DNA of 64,000 bases from Pseudomonadota bacterium (GCA_023389155.1 JAEWEV010000025.1:216975-280974); one strand, 5' to 3'; shown: positions 26,772-36,376, counted from the stretch's first letter. Numbers and translations: made by a program. Notes: generated by a model from the letters alone, not told the origin.

Positions 26772-27878
26772 TTATTTCTCAGACTTTGAACGGGTCAGTC
26801 GGGTGCCAATGCGTGGACCGGGAAAAATCACGGTTATCTGGGTGCCCTGAATCTGGGGTCGGCTCAGCAAGCTCCACCAGGCACCATGGGCCCGGGTAAT
26901 TTCGCGGACAATGGTCAGCCCCAGCCCCGTGCCGGTTGCTCCCGCCGTGGGAGATCGATAGAAGGCATCAAAGATCTGCGAGGCATCTTCAGGATCAATG
27001 CCGCAACCATCATCGCGTACCGTCAGCGAAGGTGGGTTGGAGCCGACTGTCAGCGAAATACTGGTTGCACCCTTGGCGTACTTAAGTGCATTATCAATCA
27101 GATTGCCCAGCAACTCTTCCAGCAGCACTGCGTCTCCATCGACCCATACGTCTGTGTCGGGGGCATCCAGATAGAGGTCTATGCCGTGCTGTCGTGTTTT
27201 TGGCACCCATTCCAGGCCGGCATTCTGCACCCATTCGCACAGATTGATTCGGGTGAAAACATCCTGAGGCCGAATACCCGGGTCAGCTCGGGCCAGCACC
27301 AGCAGTTGCTGACCCAGATGAATGAGCCGGTTACTGATGGTCTTGATGCGCTCTGCACGTTCCCGCACGTCATCGGGCAGGGTTCGGGCAAGCATCAGCT
27401 CCGATTCAAGTCTCAGTCCGGCCAGGGGTGTCCGAAACTGGTGCGCGGCATGACCGATAAAGCGCCGCTGCGCCACTAATGATTCGTCCAGCTTGCCCAG
27501 CAGATCGTTCAGACGATCAAGCAGCGGCAGCAACTCGGTAGGAACGTTGTGCAGCTCGATCGGCTGCAGGTCCTCTTCGGAACGCTGGGCAATTTCCTGC
27601 GCCAGTAGGTTGACCGAACGCAGCCCTGACCGAACACCATAAAAGACTAGCCATGCAAACAGCGCAATCAGCAGGACCTGCCCGATAATAATGACGATAA
27701 AAATATCCTTGACCACCCAATCGAGCGCATCTTGCATAATCAACAGCGTGGCACTGAAATCGAGAATAATCAGAACCAGAAGCGCCGGGATCAAGCGGAT
27801 GATCAGATGGCGAAACAGCGAGCCTTTCTGGATGAAAGAGCTACTGCGTCGGGCGCTGCCGTTTTTGGAGTTGGTCAT
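26772..27878 (-). CDS. Sensor histidine kinase without periplasmic sensor domain
   Basis: 368-residue kinase of the TctE/QseC-like class. Two helices at about 26-48 and 58-80 are joined by a loop of only about ten residues, so there is no periplasmic sensing domain, unlike the usual 450-residue relatives. Then a HAMP-like linker (80-130), H-box with His146 (AAHQFRTPL), N-box NLIDNALKY, and G-boxes DDGCGIDP and GTGLGLTIV. All catalytic motifs are intact. It lies between its response regulator (66-nt gap) and kup (0-nt gap). Signal sensing is probably within the membrane or by partner contact. Confidence 0.9.
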   Translation of the reverse strand: MTNSKNGSARRSSSFIQKGSLFRHLIIRLIPALLVLIILDFSATLLIMQDALDWVVKDIFIVIIIGQVLLIALFAWLVFYGVRSGLRSVNLLAQEIAQRSEEDLQPIELHNVPTELLPLLDRLNDLLGKLDESLVAQRRFIGHAAHQFRTPLAGLRLESELMLARTLPDDVRERAERIKTISNRLIHLGQQLLVLARADPGIRPQDVFTRINLCEWVQNAGLEWVPKTRQHGIDLYLDAPDTDVWVDGDAVLLEELLGNLIDNALKYAKGATSISLTVGSNPPSLTVRDDGCGIDPEDASQIFDAFYRSPTAGATGTGLGLTIVREITRAHGAWWSLLSRPQIQGTQITVIFPGPRIGTRLTRSKSEK

Positions 27879-27944
27879 GAAATATGGAAAGAGTCTGTCC
27901 TGCAGGGCATTCTAGACGATAGCATCCGCAGAATCATTGCATGC

Positions 27945-28631
27945 TCAGGCCGTGCCGGCAGTCGCACTGTCAATTTCAAGAAGATAGCCAAAGCCGCGTA
28001 CAGTCTGGATGGATGTTCCGGTACCTTCGAGCCGCTTGCGCAAACGGTAGACATACACTTCTACTGCATTCTCGCTGAAATCGGCGTCCCACGCGGACAG
28101 CGAATTAACAATCTGGCGCTTGGTCACAACACGGCCCGGACGCGCCATCAGCATTTCCAGCACTGACAATTCGCGTACAGACAGATTCAGGCGCTCGCCG
28201 TGGACACGAACCTCGCGGCCTACCGTATCAAATTGCAGGGGTCCCACTTCGATAACGGGGCTGCTTTGTCCAGACTGGCGTCGCGCAAACGTGCGCACCC
28301 TGGCAGCAAGTTCTGAGAGCTCAAAGGGTTTGGTGACATAGTCATCCGCGCCAGCATCCAGCCCGGCAACCCGATCCTCGACGTCATCGCGCGCAGTCAG
28401 AATAAGGGTCGGCTCCTGATGGCCCTGGGTGCGCAATTGCTTGAGCACTTCCAGACCGTTCATATCGGGCAGATTCAGATCCAGGATAAGCAACTGATAC
28501 ACCTGCCCCGATACTGCACCAAATACCTGACTGCCATTAGACACCCAGTCGACCGCATATCCCTGCTCGCGCAGAAATTCCTGCAGTGCGGAACCCAGGA
28601 TATTGTCATCTTCAATTACTAATATTCGCAT
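27945..28631 (-). CDS. OmpR-family response regulator
   Basis: 228-residue regulator. The receiver domain (1-120) has acidic pocket Glu7-Asp8-Asp9, phospho-acceptor Asp51, Thr79 and Lys101; the C-terminal winged-helix DNA-binding domain (about 128-222) ends in VRGFGYLLE. It resembles TctD/QmeR-type regulators. First gene of the regulator-kinase-kup series. The intergenic DNA upstream (28632-28955) must hold the promoter, but I see no convincing hexamers. Confidence 0.93.
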   Translation of the reverse strand: MRILVIEDDNILGSALQEFLREQGYAVDWVSNGSQVFGAVSGQVYQLLILDLNLPDMNGLEVLKQLRTQGHQEPTLILTARDDVEDRVAGLDAGADDYVTKPFELSELAARVRTFARRQSGQSSPVIEVGPLQFDTVGREVRVHGERLNLSVRELSVLEMLMARPGRVVTKRQIVNSLSAWDADFSENAVEVYVYRLRKRLEGTGTSIQTVRGFGYLLEIDSATAGTA

Positions 28632-28955
28632 ATTGATCCTGCCAGTAAATTAACGGCCCGATGCATCCTGTTTTCTGACAAAAAACTGAAAATTCAGACA
28701 CTTAAAAAAGACCAGATTATTATTCTACTCAATTTCACGCGCCAGCTTGCAATTTTTGCTGCACCTGCGAAAGTGATCAATTGCTTCCCGTGTTGCGTAC
28801 ATAAATGCAACCTGACTGCGTTGCGGTATGTATTGTGCAGTTTAGCTAATAGTTCAGCCTGGCACCACCGCCTTTGCGAAAGCGCAAACATTAGCAAAAG
28901 CGCCGGACTGCCGGTTGCCGTGGCAGATACCGTCATTACCCGGAGCGATAGTTAG
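28632..28955. other. Intergenic region between sbcC end and the response regulator gene
   Basis: 324 bp, both flanking genes on the minus strand. It must contain the promoter of the regulator-kinase-kup unit. A short palindrome CTGAAAATTCAG occurs at about 28686-28697, possibly an operator, but it is not repeated. No gene seen. Confidence 0.4.
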
Positions 28956-31900
28956 TCATACTGCCCGCTCTGCGTCTGAACCTGTTGAAAAAGAGAAGCC
29001 ACCCGGCCCGTTCACGCGAAGCTGGCTGCCCGTTAGGCCGGGAATAACATCCACCCGCAGCGCCATCTGCTCTTTCAGTTCGCTCACGTGAGAAATAATG
29101 CCAATGGTTCGGCCTGCGGCCTGCAGATCAATGAGTGTTCTGATAGCCAATTCCAGAGACTCGGCATCCAGGCTGCCAAACCCTTCATCGATAAACAGGG
29201 TTTCAAGTCGAATCCCCCCGGCATAGGCCTGCACCACATCCGACAAACCAAGAGCCAGCGCCAGTGCGGCCATGAACGACTCGCCGCCAGAGAGCGTGGC
29301 CACGGCCCGCTGCTGTCCGGTGTATTCATCCATAATGTCCAGGTCCAGGCCAGAGGCACCACGGCCCGCCTGTTCTCGGCGAATCAGTTCGTAACGGCCG
29401 CGACTCATCTTGCGAAGCCGCTGCGACGCGCCAATCAGCACATCGTCAAGCAACACACTCAGAATAAAACGCTGCAGGCTGACCTTACTTCCCTGTCGAC
29501 CCGAGGCGACGTCACTGAGCGTGCCATATACCGCATATTCTTTATCCAGCTCTGCACTGCTGTCCCGGATGCGGGACAATCGCTGCTGCAATGTCGTCAA
29601 CGACAAGAGACGATCGCGAATCTGCTGCCACGCCTGCTCTGCATCCTGCGCGAGCGTTGCTGCCAATTGCTGTGCGTCCAGCAATTGCTCCAAATCCGGC
29701 GGGACAAGACCTGCCAGCGCGTTGTGCAATTGAGCCTGCCGTCCTTTCATCTGATGCAGTTGCTCGTAATGGCCTTCAATCTCGCGCTGCATAGCATCAC
29801 ACTGTGCCGGCTCCAGCCTTGCCGACTGCCAGTCGGCTGTATCTGTGAACTCGCTCGCCTGCAGAGCCACTTCATATGTGTGTATGGCATCGGCATGCAA
29901 TTTGCTGTCCTGTGCATGCTGTTCCTGCAATGCAGCGATGGTAGCGTTGATCCTGAGGATACCATCCTGACGTTTCCGGACCGCTTCTTCCGACCGTTGC
30001 CAGGCTTCGGTAAGCGACTGAATCTGACGGGTCAGCTCGGCACTTTGCGCTAGCAACTGGGCTTCGGAGCGACTCTGTTCGGGCAAATCGTGCTCCAGCA
30101 TGCGCAATGTGGTTTGCTGATTGCTATGTTCAACAGTCAGGTTTTGCACGCGATTGCCAAGTGCAAGCAGCGTCTGTGCCTGGGAGACGATTTCGTCTTC
30201 CAGCGCGGCCAGCGTGCGCAGGCCCGCCTCGAGCTGGTCTTTTGCAGACAAACTTTCCGCCAGGCGTCTCTCATCGTTATCGAAGCGGGTACGCAGTTGC
30301 GCTGCATCGACCAGGGCATCATCACCCATTGCCTGGCGGCGCTGTTCCAGTTCGCCCTGCTGCTCGGCGCAGTCCCGTGCAAGCTGCGCTACCCGCGCCT
30401 CCTGCGCGGCGACACGCTGTCCGGCAGTCTGCACACGCAGGCGGGCCTCGCGAAGCATCAGATCGGTTACCAGCTGGTCCTGGGCCGCTGCGGGCGATGG
30501 ATGGGACTCACTGCCGCAAACCGGACAGGGTTGACCATCATGCAGCCGAGTCGCCAAAATCGCTGCCTGGTTCTGGTGCCACCTCAGTTCGAGTCGGTCC
30601 AGATCGGTTTGCTCCGACTTGGCTGCCTCCAGCAATTGGCCATGGGCGGCCTTTGCTGTATCGCGCGCATCACGCATAGAGGCTAGCCGCCGGGCCAATG
30701 CCTCGCAAGCCTGCCACTCTGTCCATCGGACATTGTTTCGTTCCACCGCCACCCGCAGATCTGTAACGGTAGCCACGACTGTCTGCAACGTCTTGTGCTC
30801 GAGCTTCATTGCCGCCACCCGTTGCTGCCTGCCGTCCTGCTCGAGCGTCTGTTCTTCAAGCATTTTTCTGGCCTGCTTGAGGTCGTCGGCCAGCGTCAGG
30901 GATCGCTGTTGCTGCTGACGCCATTCCCGTGCTTTTGTCACCAGATCCTGAAGCCGACTGCGACGTATATTGAGATCACTGACCTGCTCATAGGCTTGCG
31001 CATGCCCCGCGTGACGGGCTTTCTCATGAACCAGTTGCTGGCTGGCTTCTTCCAGCTGCTGTTTACTGTCTGCCAGGTGCGAGCTGGTGCGACTCAGGCG
31101 CTGCGCGATCTGCTGAGCCACGTCGAAGCTAGTGTGCAAATCTGCAGCAGCCCGGGCACGCCGCAAGCGGACCTCCCTGGCCTGAATGTCCTGACCGTGC
31201 CGTTCCAGCGCAGCAAGCTGGGTATCAATTTCGTCCCGTTGCGCAAACTGGGCACGTAGCCGTTGTCCTTCGTCGGTTTTACGCTGCGCCTGGGCAAGTA
31301 ACGTGACCTTCTCGGCACGCGTTTTTCTGGCCTGTTCTTCTGCAGGGGAAAGTTCCTCAAGTTTTGCAAGCAGCTGCTGTTCATCGCTAATCTCTGCCTG
31401 CTCCAGCAAGCCTGCCACCTGCAGCTCGTTTGCTTCCCTGCGGCCGCGGATATCCTTGGCGCGCTCCTGCAACTGCTGTTCGATCTGAGCGAAAATATCC
31501 GTCTGGAACAATTGCGCAAATAACGCTTCCCGTTTTAACGACGTTTCCAGCAACAGCTCACGAAACTTGCCCTGTGGCAGCACCATGACCTTGCGAAACT
31601 GCTCCGCCTTCAATTGGGTCAGACTTTCCACGCAGGCGTTTATCTCTGTTGCTTTTTTTGCCACCAGCACCTTGGGGGTCGCTCCGCTAAGATCGAGCAT
31701 AACACCCTCGGTCCCGATTTCCCGGAATCCTTCGCCCCGCAATTTCGGCACACGCTGTGCCGGCTGGCGCTGAATTTCATAGGTCTTCTCACCTAGGCGA
31801 AAACCGAAAGTCACCCGCGTTGTGACTGACGGTTCTGCCAGATCCGAACGCAGTGATCGGGGCTCTTTTTCGCCCCCGGTGGTCTCGCCATAAAGGGCAA

Positions 31901-32048
31901 AACAGATCGCATCCAGCAAAGTACTTTTGCCGGCGCCTGTTGGACCGTTGATAAGAAACAGCGGGTTCGGACCGAGTTGCGTGAAGTCGAGCTTCTGCTC
32001 GCCTGAGAACGGACCGAATGCTCGCAGATGTAAATATAAAGGGACCAT
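28956..32048 (-). CDS. sbcC: SbcC nuclease subunit (SMC-like ATPase)
   Basis: 1030-residue Rad50-like ATPase. Walker A GPTGAGKST near residue 33-41, long coiled coils on both sides of a zinc-hook C-P-V-C near residue 509, and the C-terminal ABC signature LSGGESFMAALALALGLSD with Walker B LFIDEGFGSLD. With SbcD it cuts DNA hairpins and palindromes and processes double-strand ends. It starts 2 nt after the sbcD stop codon, so the two are translationally coupled. Confidence 0.96.
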   Translation of the reverse strand: MVPLYLHLRAFGPFSGEQKLDFTQLGPNPLFLINGPTGAGKSTLLDAICFALYGETTGGEKEPRSLRSDLAEPSVTTRVTFGFRLGEKTYEIQRQPAQRVPKLRGEGFREIGTEGVMLDLSGATPKVLVAKKATEINACVESLTQLKAEQFRKVMVLPQGKFRELLLETSLKREALFAQLFQTDIFAQIEQQLQERAKDIRGRREANELQVAGLLEQAEISDEQQLLAKLEELSPAEEQARKTRAEKVTLLAQAQRKTDEGQRLRAQFAQRDEIDTQLAALERHGQDIQAREVRLRRARAAADLHTSFDVAQQIAQRLSRTSSHLADSKQQLEEASQQLVHEKARHAGHAQAYEQVSDLNIRRSRLQDLVTKAREWRQQQQRSLTLADDLKQARKMLEEQTLEQDGRQQRVAAMKLEHKTLQTVVATVTDLRVAVERNNVRWTEWQACEALARRLASMRDARDTAKAAHGQLLEAAKSEQTDLDRLELRWHQNQAAILATRLHDGQPCPVCGSESHPSPAAAQDQLVTDLMLREARLRVQTAGQRVAAQEARVAQLARDCAEQQGELEQRRQAMGDDALVDAAQLRTRFDNDERRLAESLSAKDQLEAGLRTLAALEDEIVSQAQTLLALGNRVQNLTVEHSNQQTTLRMLEHDLPEQSRSEAQLLAQSAELTRQIQSLTEAWQRSEEAVRKRQDGILRINATIAALQEQHAQDSKLHADAIHTYEVALQASEFTDTADWQSARLEPAQCDAMQREIEGHYEQLHQMKGRQAQLHNALAGLVPPDLEQLLDAQQLAATLAQDAEQAWQQIRDRLLSLTTLQQRLSRIRDSSAELDKEYAVYGTLSDVASGRQGSKVSLQRFILSVLLDDVLIGASQRLRKMSRGRYELIRREQAGRGASGLDLDIMDEYTGQQRAVATLSGGESFMAALALALGLSDVVQAYAGGIRLETLFIDEGFGSLDAESLELAIRTLIDLQAAGRTIGIISHVSELKEQMALRVDVIPGLTGSQLRVNGPGGFSFSTGSDAERAV

Positions 32049-32050
32049 GA

Positions 32051-33187
32051 TTACCCTTCACTTTTCAAAACATGATCGATAACCTGGCGTACTGCCGCCT
32101 GCTGTGCCTGTGTCATGGGTTGCCCACTGACCTGCTCAAAAAAGTCACTGAACAGTGAATACTCGTCTTTACGCAACCGGACTGCAGACAACACGGGCTG
32201 ATTGTCATCCTGATAAAGGCGGGGCTTTTCCATTTGGAGCAGATTGGGATAGACCGCACGCAGTTTGCCCAGTGGATCCAGAATGGCATGATCATCGGTC
32301 AGTCGTGCAAGCAAATAGTCATCGCAATGGGGATCTAATTGTGCCGCAAGAATCAAATCGTCCAGTTTGCCTTCAATGCTGCGCACATCGTGCAATGGAA
32401 CCAGCGGCAGCACAGTGATTGCAGCCTTCCCGTCGGCATTAATGTCTACGAGCGAAACACCCTTGCTGTGCTTCTCTTCGGAAAAGCTGTATTTCAGTGG
32501 CGAGCCACAGTAGCGTATTCGCCCATCACGAAAGGACTGCGGGCCGTGGAGATGCCCCAGGGCAACATAGGAAAACCCATCAAAGAGTGTCGCCGGGACC
32601 TGATCTGAACCACCAACGGCCAATGGTCGTTCAGATTCACTTTCCTCGCTTCCGGCCAGAAAACAATGACCGATTAGCACATGGGCACCACTGGCCGGCA
32701 TCACCTGACGGATACGCTGTATCAGATACCGGTGAGCCTGTTCATAACTGGAAATGGGCTCCTGCGCATATACACGTACAGGCTCCGGATCGGAGAAGGG
32801 AATGCCAAAAAAATGCACTGGACCGGTGTGCGTGCTGATGGTCACCGGGCGCAGCATCTGTTCATAGTCGGCAATGATGTGCACGCCGGACGCATGTAAA
32901 TGCGTGGCGGCAAAGCCCAGCCTGTCGGCGCTGTCATGATTGCCGGGAATAATGACCACGGGGATGTGCAGATCGTGCATGCGATTCAGAAAATCATTGA
33001 GCAGCGTTACCGCAGCGGCGGGTGGCACGGCACGATCATAGATATCGCCGGCGATGACCAGGGCATCGACCCGATGACGTTGTGCGTAGTCTGCGATTTG
33101 CCGTAGCACGTGAGCCTGATCATCCAGCAGCGAATGGTTGCACAGAGAGCGGCCGAGATGCCAGTCAGAGGTATGAATGAATTTCAT
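32051..33187 (-). CDS. sbcD: SbcD nuclease subunit
   Basis: 378-residue Mre11-like nuclease/phosphoesterase, partner of SbcC. Metal-binding motifs are visible at the N-terminus: TSDWHLGR (residues 6-13), AGDIYDR (46-52) and PGNHDSADR near 80, followed by IGHCF and ALGHLH. First gene of the sbcD-sbcC pair. Identification is secure. Confidence 0.96.
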   Translation of the reverse strand: MKFIHTSDWHLGRSLCNHSLLDDQAHVLRQIADYAQRHRVDALVIAGDIYDRAVPPAAAVTLLNDFLNRMHDLHIPVVIIPGNHDSADRLGFAATHLHASGVHIIADYEQMLRPVTISTHTGPVHFFGIPFSDPEPVRVYAQEPISSYEQAHRYLIQRIRQVMPASGAHVLIGHCFLAGSEESESERPLAVGGSDQVPATLFDGFSYVALGHLHGPQSFRDGRIRYCGSPLKYSFSEEKHSKGVSLVDINADGKAAITVLPLVPLHDVRSIEGKLDDLILAAQLDPHCDDYLLARLTDDHAILDPLGKLRAVYPNLLQMEKPRLYQDDNQPVLSAVRLRKDEYSLFSDFFEQVSGQPMTQAQQAAVRQVIDHVLKSEG

Positions 33188-33492
33188 GAAACGGGGGTGC
33201 TGAAAATACGAATAACACGGAACTCTATCTTATCCTGTCATTCACCCAATATCATCCTCGTATTTTCTACATCGCTATTTTTCCCTGTTGCTCCCATGGG
33301 GTTGACAGCCTACCTTGCGCTGCAATAATATAAATCTATTGCGGAATTCATTAAGGGTTTTCTTAGCAGGGTGTCCTTTTGGATATCTTGAAAACTTTTT
33401 AAGACCTTAAAGTCATACGAATCCCGCATGGGGGAATTTAGTCCAACTTGCTGCCCCGACATCCGGTCAAACCAGCTAAACAGGAGCGTTTA
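33188..33492. other. Divergent intergenic region sbcD / unknown gene
   Basis: 305 bp of rather AT-rich DNA between minus-strand sbcD and a plus-strand small gene. It should hold promoters for both. I see no clear hexamer pair, repeat or RNA structure. Confidence 0.4.
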
Positions 33493-33816
33493 ATGAATAC
33501 TTCCGCCCCCTCCGCTACATCTTCATCTACGGCCACAACTGTCGGCAAGCCCGTCAAAATCATTGTGGACCGCAACCAGGCTTCCCATATCGATGCAACA
33601 GGAAACTGTTATGTCAATCCCCAGGATTGTGCTGTTCCCTACGGCCCGGAATCTGCCGCGTACATCTTTGACATCGAATTTTTGCAACGGCTGCGCCGGC
33701 ATATCCGCAAGATGGGCAGTTTTGAACTGGACACAGCAACCCTGTCCCGCGATCTGGAAAATGTAGCAACGTCGCTGATCACCGTGCTGGACAGGAACCT
33801 GACCGCAGGTCGATGA
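33493..33816 (+). CDS. Small protein of unknown function
   Basis: 107 residues. ATG at 33493 is preferred for the CAGGAGC seven bases upstream; a longer upstream frame lacks a site. Residues 1-20 are Ser/Thr/Ala-rich and probably disordered. The rest is mixed alpha/beta with a VDRNQASHIDATGNCYV segment, C-Y-V-N-P-Q-D-C (two cysteines seven apart) and an amphipathic C-terminal helix. I recognise no family. It precedes a second small gene by about 58 nt on the same strand, probably one transcript. Confidence 0.7.
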   Translation: MNTSAPSATSSSTATTVGKPVKIIVDRNQASHIDATGNCYVNPQDCAVPYGPESAAYIFDIEFLQRLRRHIRKMGSFELDTATLSRDLENVATSLITVLDRNLTAGR

Positions 33817-33874
33817 TAGACTACTAAATCCAAGAGTCTGTCAAACACCCAAACCCTAACAAAGGATGGTTCAT

Positions 33875-34099
33875 ATGTACAAACTGAATGATCACGGCCG
33901 CGAGTCGCTCAATACCTTTCTGGACGCGGTTGCCAATGCGGGCGTCGCGCGCGACGCATTCATGGTTCGCGCCGAAGAGATCGCCAACCAGTCCTTCCCC
34001 GTCGATCAGGATGCCGTACTGGACATACAGGGGCCTGATACCCAAAGTGGCGATGCGGAATCCGTACAGTTGCTCAAGAGCTGGTTTGACGTCGTCTGA
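33875..34099 (+). CDS. Small acidic protein of unknown function
   Basis: 74 residues. ATG at 33875 is preferred because AAAGGA at 33861-33866 is correctly spaced; the ATG at 33866 overlaps that site. Predicted mostly helical, acidic, no signal peptide or membrane segment, no cysteine. Not recognised. Follows another unknown small gene, and nothing in the neighbourhood explains the pair. Confidence 0.65.
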   Translation: MYKLNDHGRESLNTFLDAVANAGVARDAFMVRAEEIANQSFPVDQDAVLDIQGPDTQSGDAESVQLLKSWFDVV

Positions 34100-34428
34100 C
34101 CGATAGTGCGGTCAGACTGCGCAACCACGAAACCGCGCTGTTTTGCAAGAATGGCGCCCCTCTGCGTCTGAGCTCCCTTTGTTAACTTAATTGTACCCGG
34201 CCACGCGTTTGTATTGCCGGTATGCACCGATACGCATCAAGGCTACTGCGGGCGTACGCTCGGGCACACCCGAAAGGCGTAGCGGCTGGGGATCGTGCAT
34301 CTGATCGTGCATTTACAGGTGCCCAAGTATTACCGGCAACGCTGCGGTCATTATTTATGGCATTGGCGTTGGCCGATCCTGGATTATTGATAGCTCTTCG
34401 TGGCTCTTCATCATAATCGGGCAGGCAA
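34100..34428. other. Intergenic region with short repeats, no gene
   Basis: About 330 bp between the small genes and the tRNA terminator. It contains the tandem ATCGTGCAT-CTG-ATCGTGCAT near 34292-34312. A 64-codon frame at 34222-34416 has no start site or family features and is not called. Confidence 0.4.
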
Positions 34429-34462
34429 CAAAAAAGGGCTTGCGTATAATTCGCAAACCCTT
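34429..34462 (-). terminator. Terminator of the tRNA-Val gene
   Basis: On the minus strand AAGGGTTTGCG and CGCAAGCCCTT form an 11-bp stem (one mismatch) around a 7-nt loop, followed by a run of six T. It lies 30 nt beyond the tRNA 3' end. Confidence 0.8.
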
Positions 34463-34491
34463 GATTGAGGTAGTTAATTGACCTTCGGTCT

Positions 34492-34567
34492 TGGTGGGTG
34501 CTACAGGGGTCGAACCTGTGACCTACGCCTTGTAAGGGCGCCGCTCTACCAACTGAGCTAAGCACCC
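34492..34567 (-). tRNA. tRNA-Val (anticodon TAC)
   Basis: 76-nt cloverleaf on the minus strand: acceptor stem GGGTGCT/AGCACCC, D-arm AGCTCAGTTGGTAGAGC, anticodon loop CTTACAA with anticodon TAC reading valine GUA/GUG codons, T-arm with GGTTCGAACCC-type loop, discriminator A and an encoded CCA end at 34492-34494. A terminator follows. Confidence 0.95.
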
Positions 34568-34623
34568 GTCGATCAACTAAGCATTGAATTATAGAGATAA
34601 CGTAGATAGATGGCAAGTATTTT

Positions 34624-35553
34624 TTACGCTGCATGTTCATTTTTGTGGAAAAGAGACACGATTGCAACAATCACACTGCCCAATACCAATCCCGTTACAA
34701 AGTGAGCGAGCAGCGTCAGAACGGACGATATCATTCCAGTCCCACGACCTGGCAGTATTGACTCAAACATCTGCTCAGCGCCCGGAGTGCCATGCAGAAT
34801 GATGCTGCCTCCCACCAGGAACATGGCGATCGTACCAACGATAGACAGCAGTTTCATCAACCAGGGCGCCAACACCAGAATCCACCGTCCAAAGGATTGA
34901 GTAACACTGCTGGCGCGTTGCGACAGATACAGACCCAGATCATCGAGTTTGACAATTCCAGCAACCAGGCCATAGACAAATGCGGTGATCAGCACGGCTA
35001 TCACAGACAGAATAATCACCTGGGTCATTATGGGCTCATTTGAAACCACCCCAAGCGCGATCACGATGATTTCCGCCGATAGAATAAAATCCGTTCTTAC
35101 CGCCCCACTGATTTTCGTTTTCTCATTTATCAGCGCCTGCTTTTTGGGCGTGTCTGTATTCTTGTGAAAAAATGTATGAATGACTTTTTCGGCCCCCTCA
35201 AACGAGAGAAACGCCCCACCAAGCATCAGCAACGGAGTAATCAACCAGGGAATGAAATAACTGATCAGCAGGGCTGCGGGTACAAGAATGACCTTGTTCA
35301 GCAGGGACCCTTTGGCTACCGCCCAGACAACCGGCAGTTCCCGCTCCGCCTTTACTCCGGTAACCTGCTGTGCATTCAGTGCCAGATCATCGCCGAGCAC
35401 ACCTGAAGTTTTTTTCATGGCGGTTTTTCCCAACACAGCAACATCGTCGAACGTCGCCGCAGAACCCTTGATCGCGGTCTTGCTCATCAGGGCGATATCA
35501 TCAAGTACACTTGCAATATCGTCAAGCAACATCAATAAGCTTCCTGCCGCCAT
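34624..35553 (-). CDS. DUF808 (YedI-like) inner-membrane protein
   Basis: About 309 residues from the ATG at 35553, chosen because a GGGGGGA element sits 8-12 nt upstream and the family starts MAAGSLLxLLDDIA. Polytopic: hydrophobic segments near residues 80-110, 155-215, 235-265 and 280-305. The N-terminal LLDDIASVLDDIALMSK...A repeats and DDLALNAQQVTG are typical of DUF808, a family of unknown function. Single gene, ending next to the tRNA gene. Confidence 0.88.
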   Translation of the reverse strand: MAAGSLLMLLDDIASVLDDIALMSKTAIKGSAATFDDVAVLGKTAMKKTSGVLGDDLALNAQQVTGVKAERELPVVWAVAKGSLLNKVILVPAALLISYFIPWLITPLLMLGGAFLSFEGAEKVIHTFFHKNTDTPKKQALINEKTKISGAVRTDFILSAEIIVIALGVVSNEPIMTQVIILSVIAVLITAFVYGLVAGIVKLDDLGLYLSQRASSVTQSFGRWILVLAPWLMKLLSIVGTIAMFLVGGSIILHGTPGAEQMFESILPGRGTGMISSVLTLLAHFVTGLVLGSVIVAIVSLFHKNEHAA

Positions 35554-35813
35554 TATCATTCCCCCCGAACAATTGTTTAAATTTCTGTATAACCCTGCAC
35601 GAGCACAGTGCCCTGCGCCGGCATGCAGCATGCCGAGATCATTGCGTTTTCATCAATGGAAAAAGTGTTTTCTGTCCGAATTTGCTTTTTTTTGTTACGT
35701 ATCGTGATCGCGCCCCCATGAATGATTACCGTTGCCCGCATCCCGTCCCCGGCCGCCGTTGGGCATGCCAAACCTGCCGGACACTGATGCGGATCTGATA
35801 CGACCGCCCATAC

Positions 35814-35850
35814 AAAAAGCCGACCTCTTTTGCAAGGGATCGGCTTTTTG
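35814..35850. terminator. Terminator downstream of hupB, able to work both ways
   Basis: AAAAAGCCGA and TCGGCTTTTT flank a 16-nt loop. On the minus strand it lies 57 nt after the hupB stop. The rest of 35554-35906 holds no recognisable gene. Confidence 0.75.
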
Positions 35851-35906
35851 TCGGCATGGCATCAGTCCTGTTACGCAGGGCAACGCAGACTGATGATTAT
35901 CTGCAC

Positions 35907-36179
35907 TTAGTTGACTGCGTCTTTCAGTGCTTTACCTGGACGGAACTTAGGCACTTTGGCTTTTTTGATCTTGATGGCTTCGCCAGTGCGTGGGTTACGG
36001 CCAGTACGAGCCGCACGAGTAGAGACGGCAAAAGTACCGAAACCAACCAGCGTCACAGTACCACCTTTTTTCAGCTGTTGTTTAACAGCAGCGATAACGG
36101 CGTCAAGTGAGCGACCGGCAGCAGCTTTAGAGATATCTGCTTTGGTAGCAATGTATTCAACGAGTTCTGTTTTGTTCAT
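35907..36179 (-). CDS. hupB: DNA-binding protein HU
   Basis: 90-residue nucleoid protein that bends and compacts DNA as a dimer. MNKTELVEYIA start, VGFGTFAV, and the DNA-contacting arm R-x-G-R-N-P-x-T-G (residues about 58-68). Normal length. A strong -35/-10 pair lies upstream and a terminator downstream, so it is a single-gene unit. Confidence 0.97.
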   Translation of the reverse strand: MNKTELVEYIATKADISKAAAGRSLDAVIAAVKQQLKKGGTVTLVGFGTFAVSTRAARTGRNPRTGEAIKIKKAKVPKFRPGKALKDAVN

Positions 36180-36227
36180 TCAGACAACCCCAAGTTAGAA
36201 AATTATGATGGTTAATTCATCCGGAAT

Positions 36228-36256
36228 ATAATCGCCTCTAAATCAATGCCTGTCAA
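36228..36256 (-). promoter_or_regulatory. hupB promoter
   Basis: On the minus strand a perfect TTGACA (36251-36256) is followed after 17 nt by GATTAT (36228-36233, four of six -10 bases); TATATT overlaps slightly downstream. It lies about 50 nt before the HU start codon. Confidence 0.6.
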
Positions 36257-36376
36257 GAAAAAAACCCAGCAACAGCCGCATATTCATTAGGTTTTTGACA
36301 ATATTCAATTAAATTTGCCATATTGTCTTTTTTTTCATACACCCCGGACACACGATACACAGCAGAATTTCCCTGT

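Noticed and set aside
29088..30053. 321-codon plus-strand frame
   Set aside because: Antisense to sbcC coiled-coil coding sequence; composition artefact.
34281..34312. Tandem ATCGTGCAT repeat as an attachment or iteron site
   Set aside because: Only two copies, no nearby integrase or replication gene.
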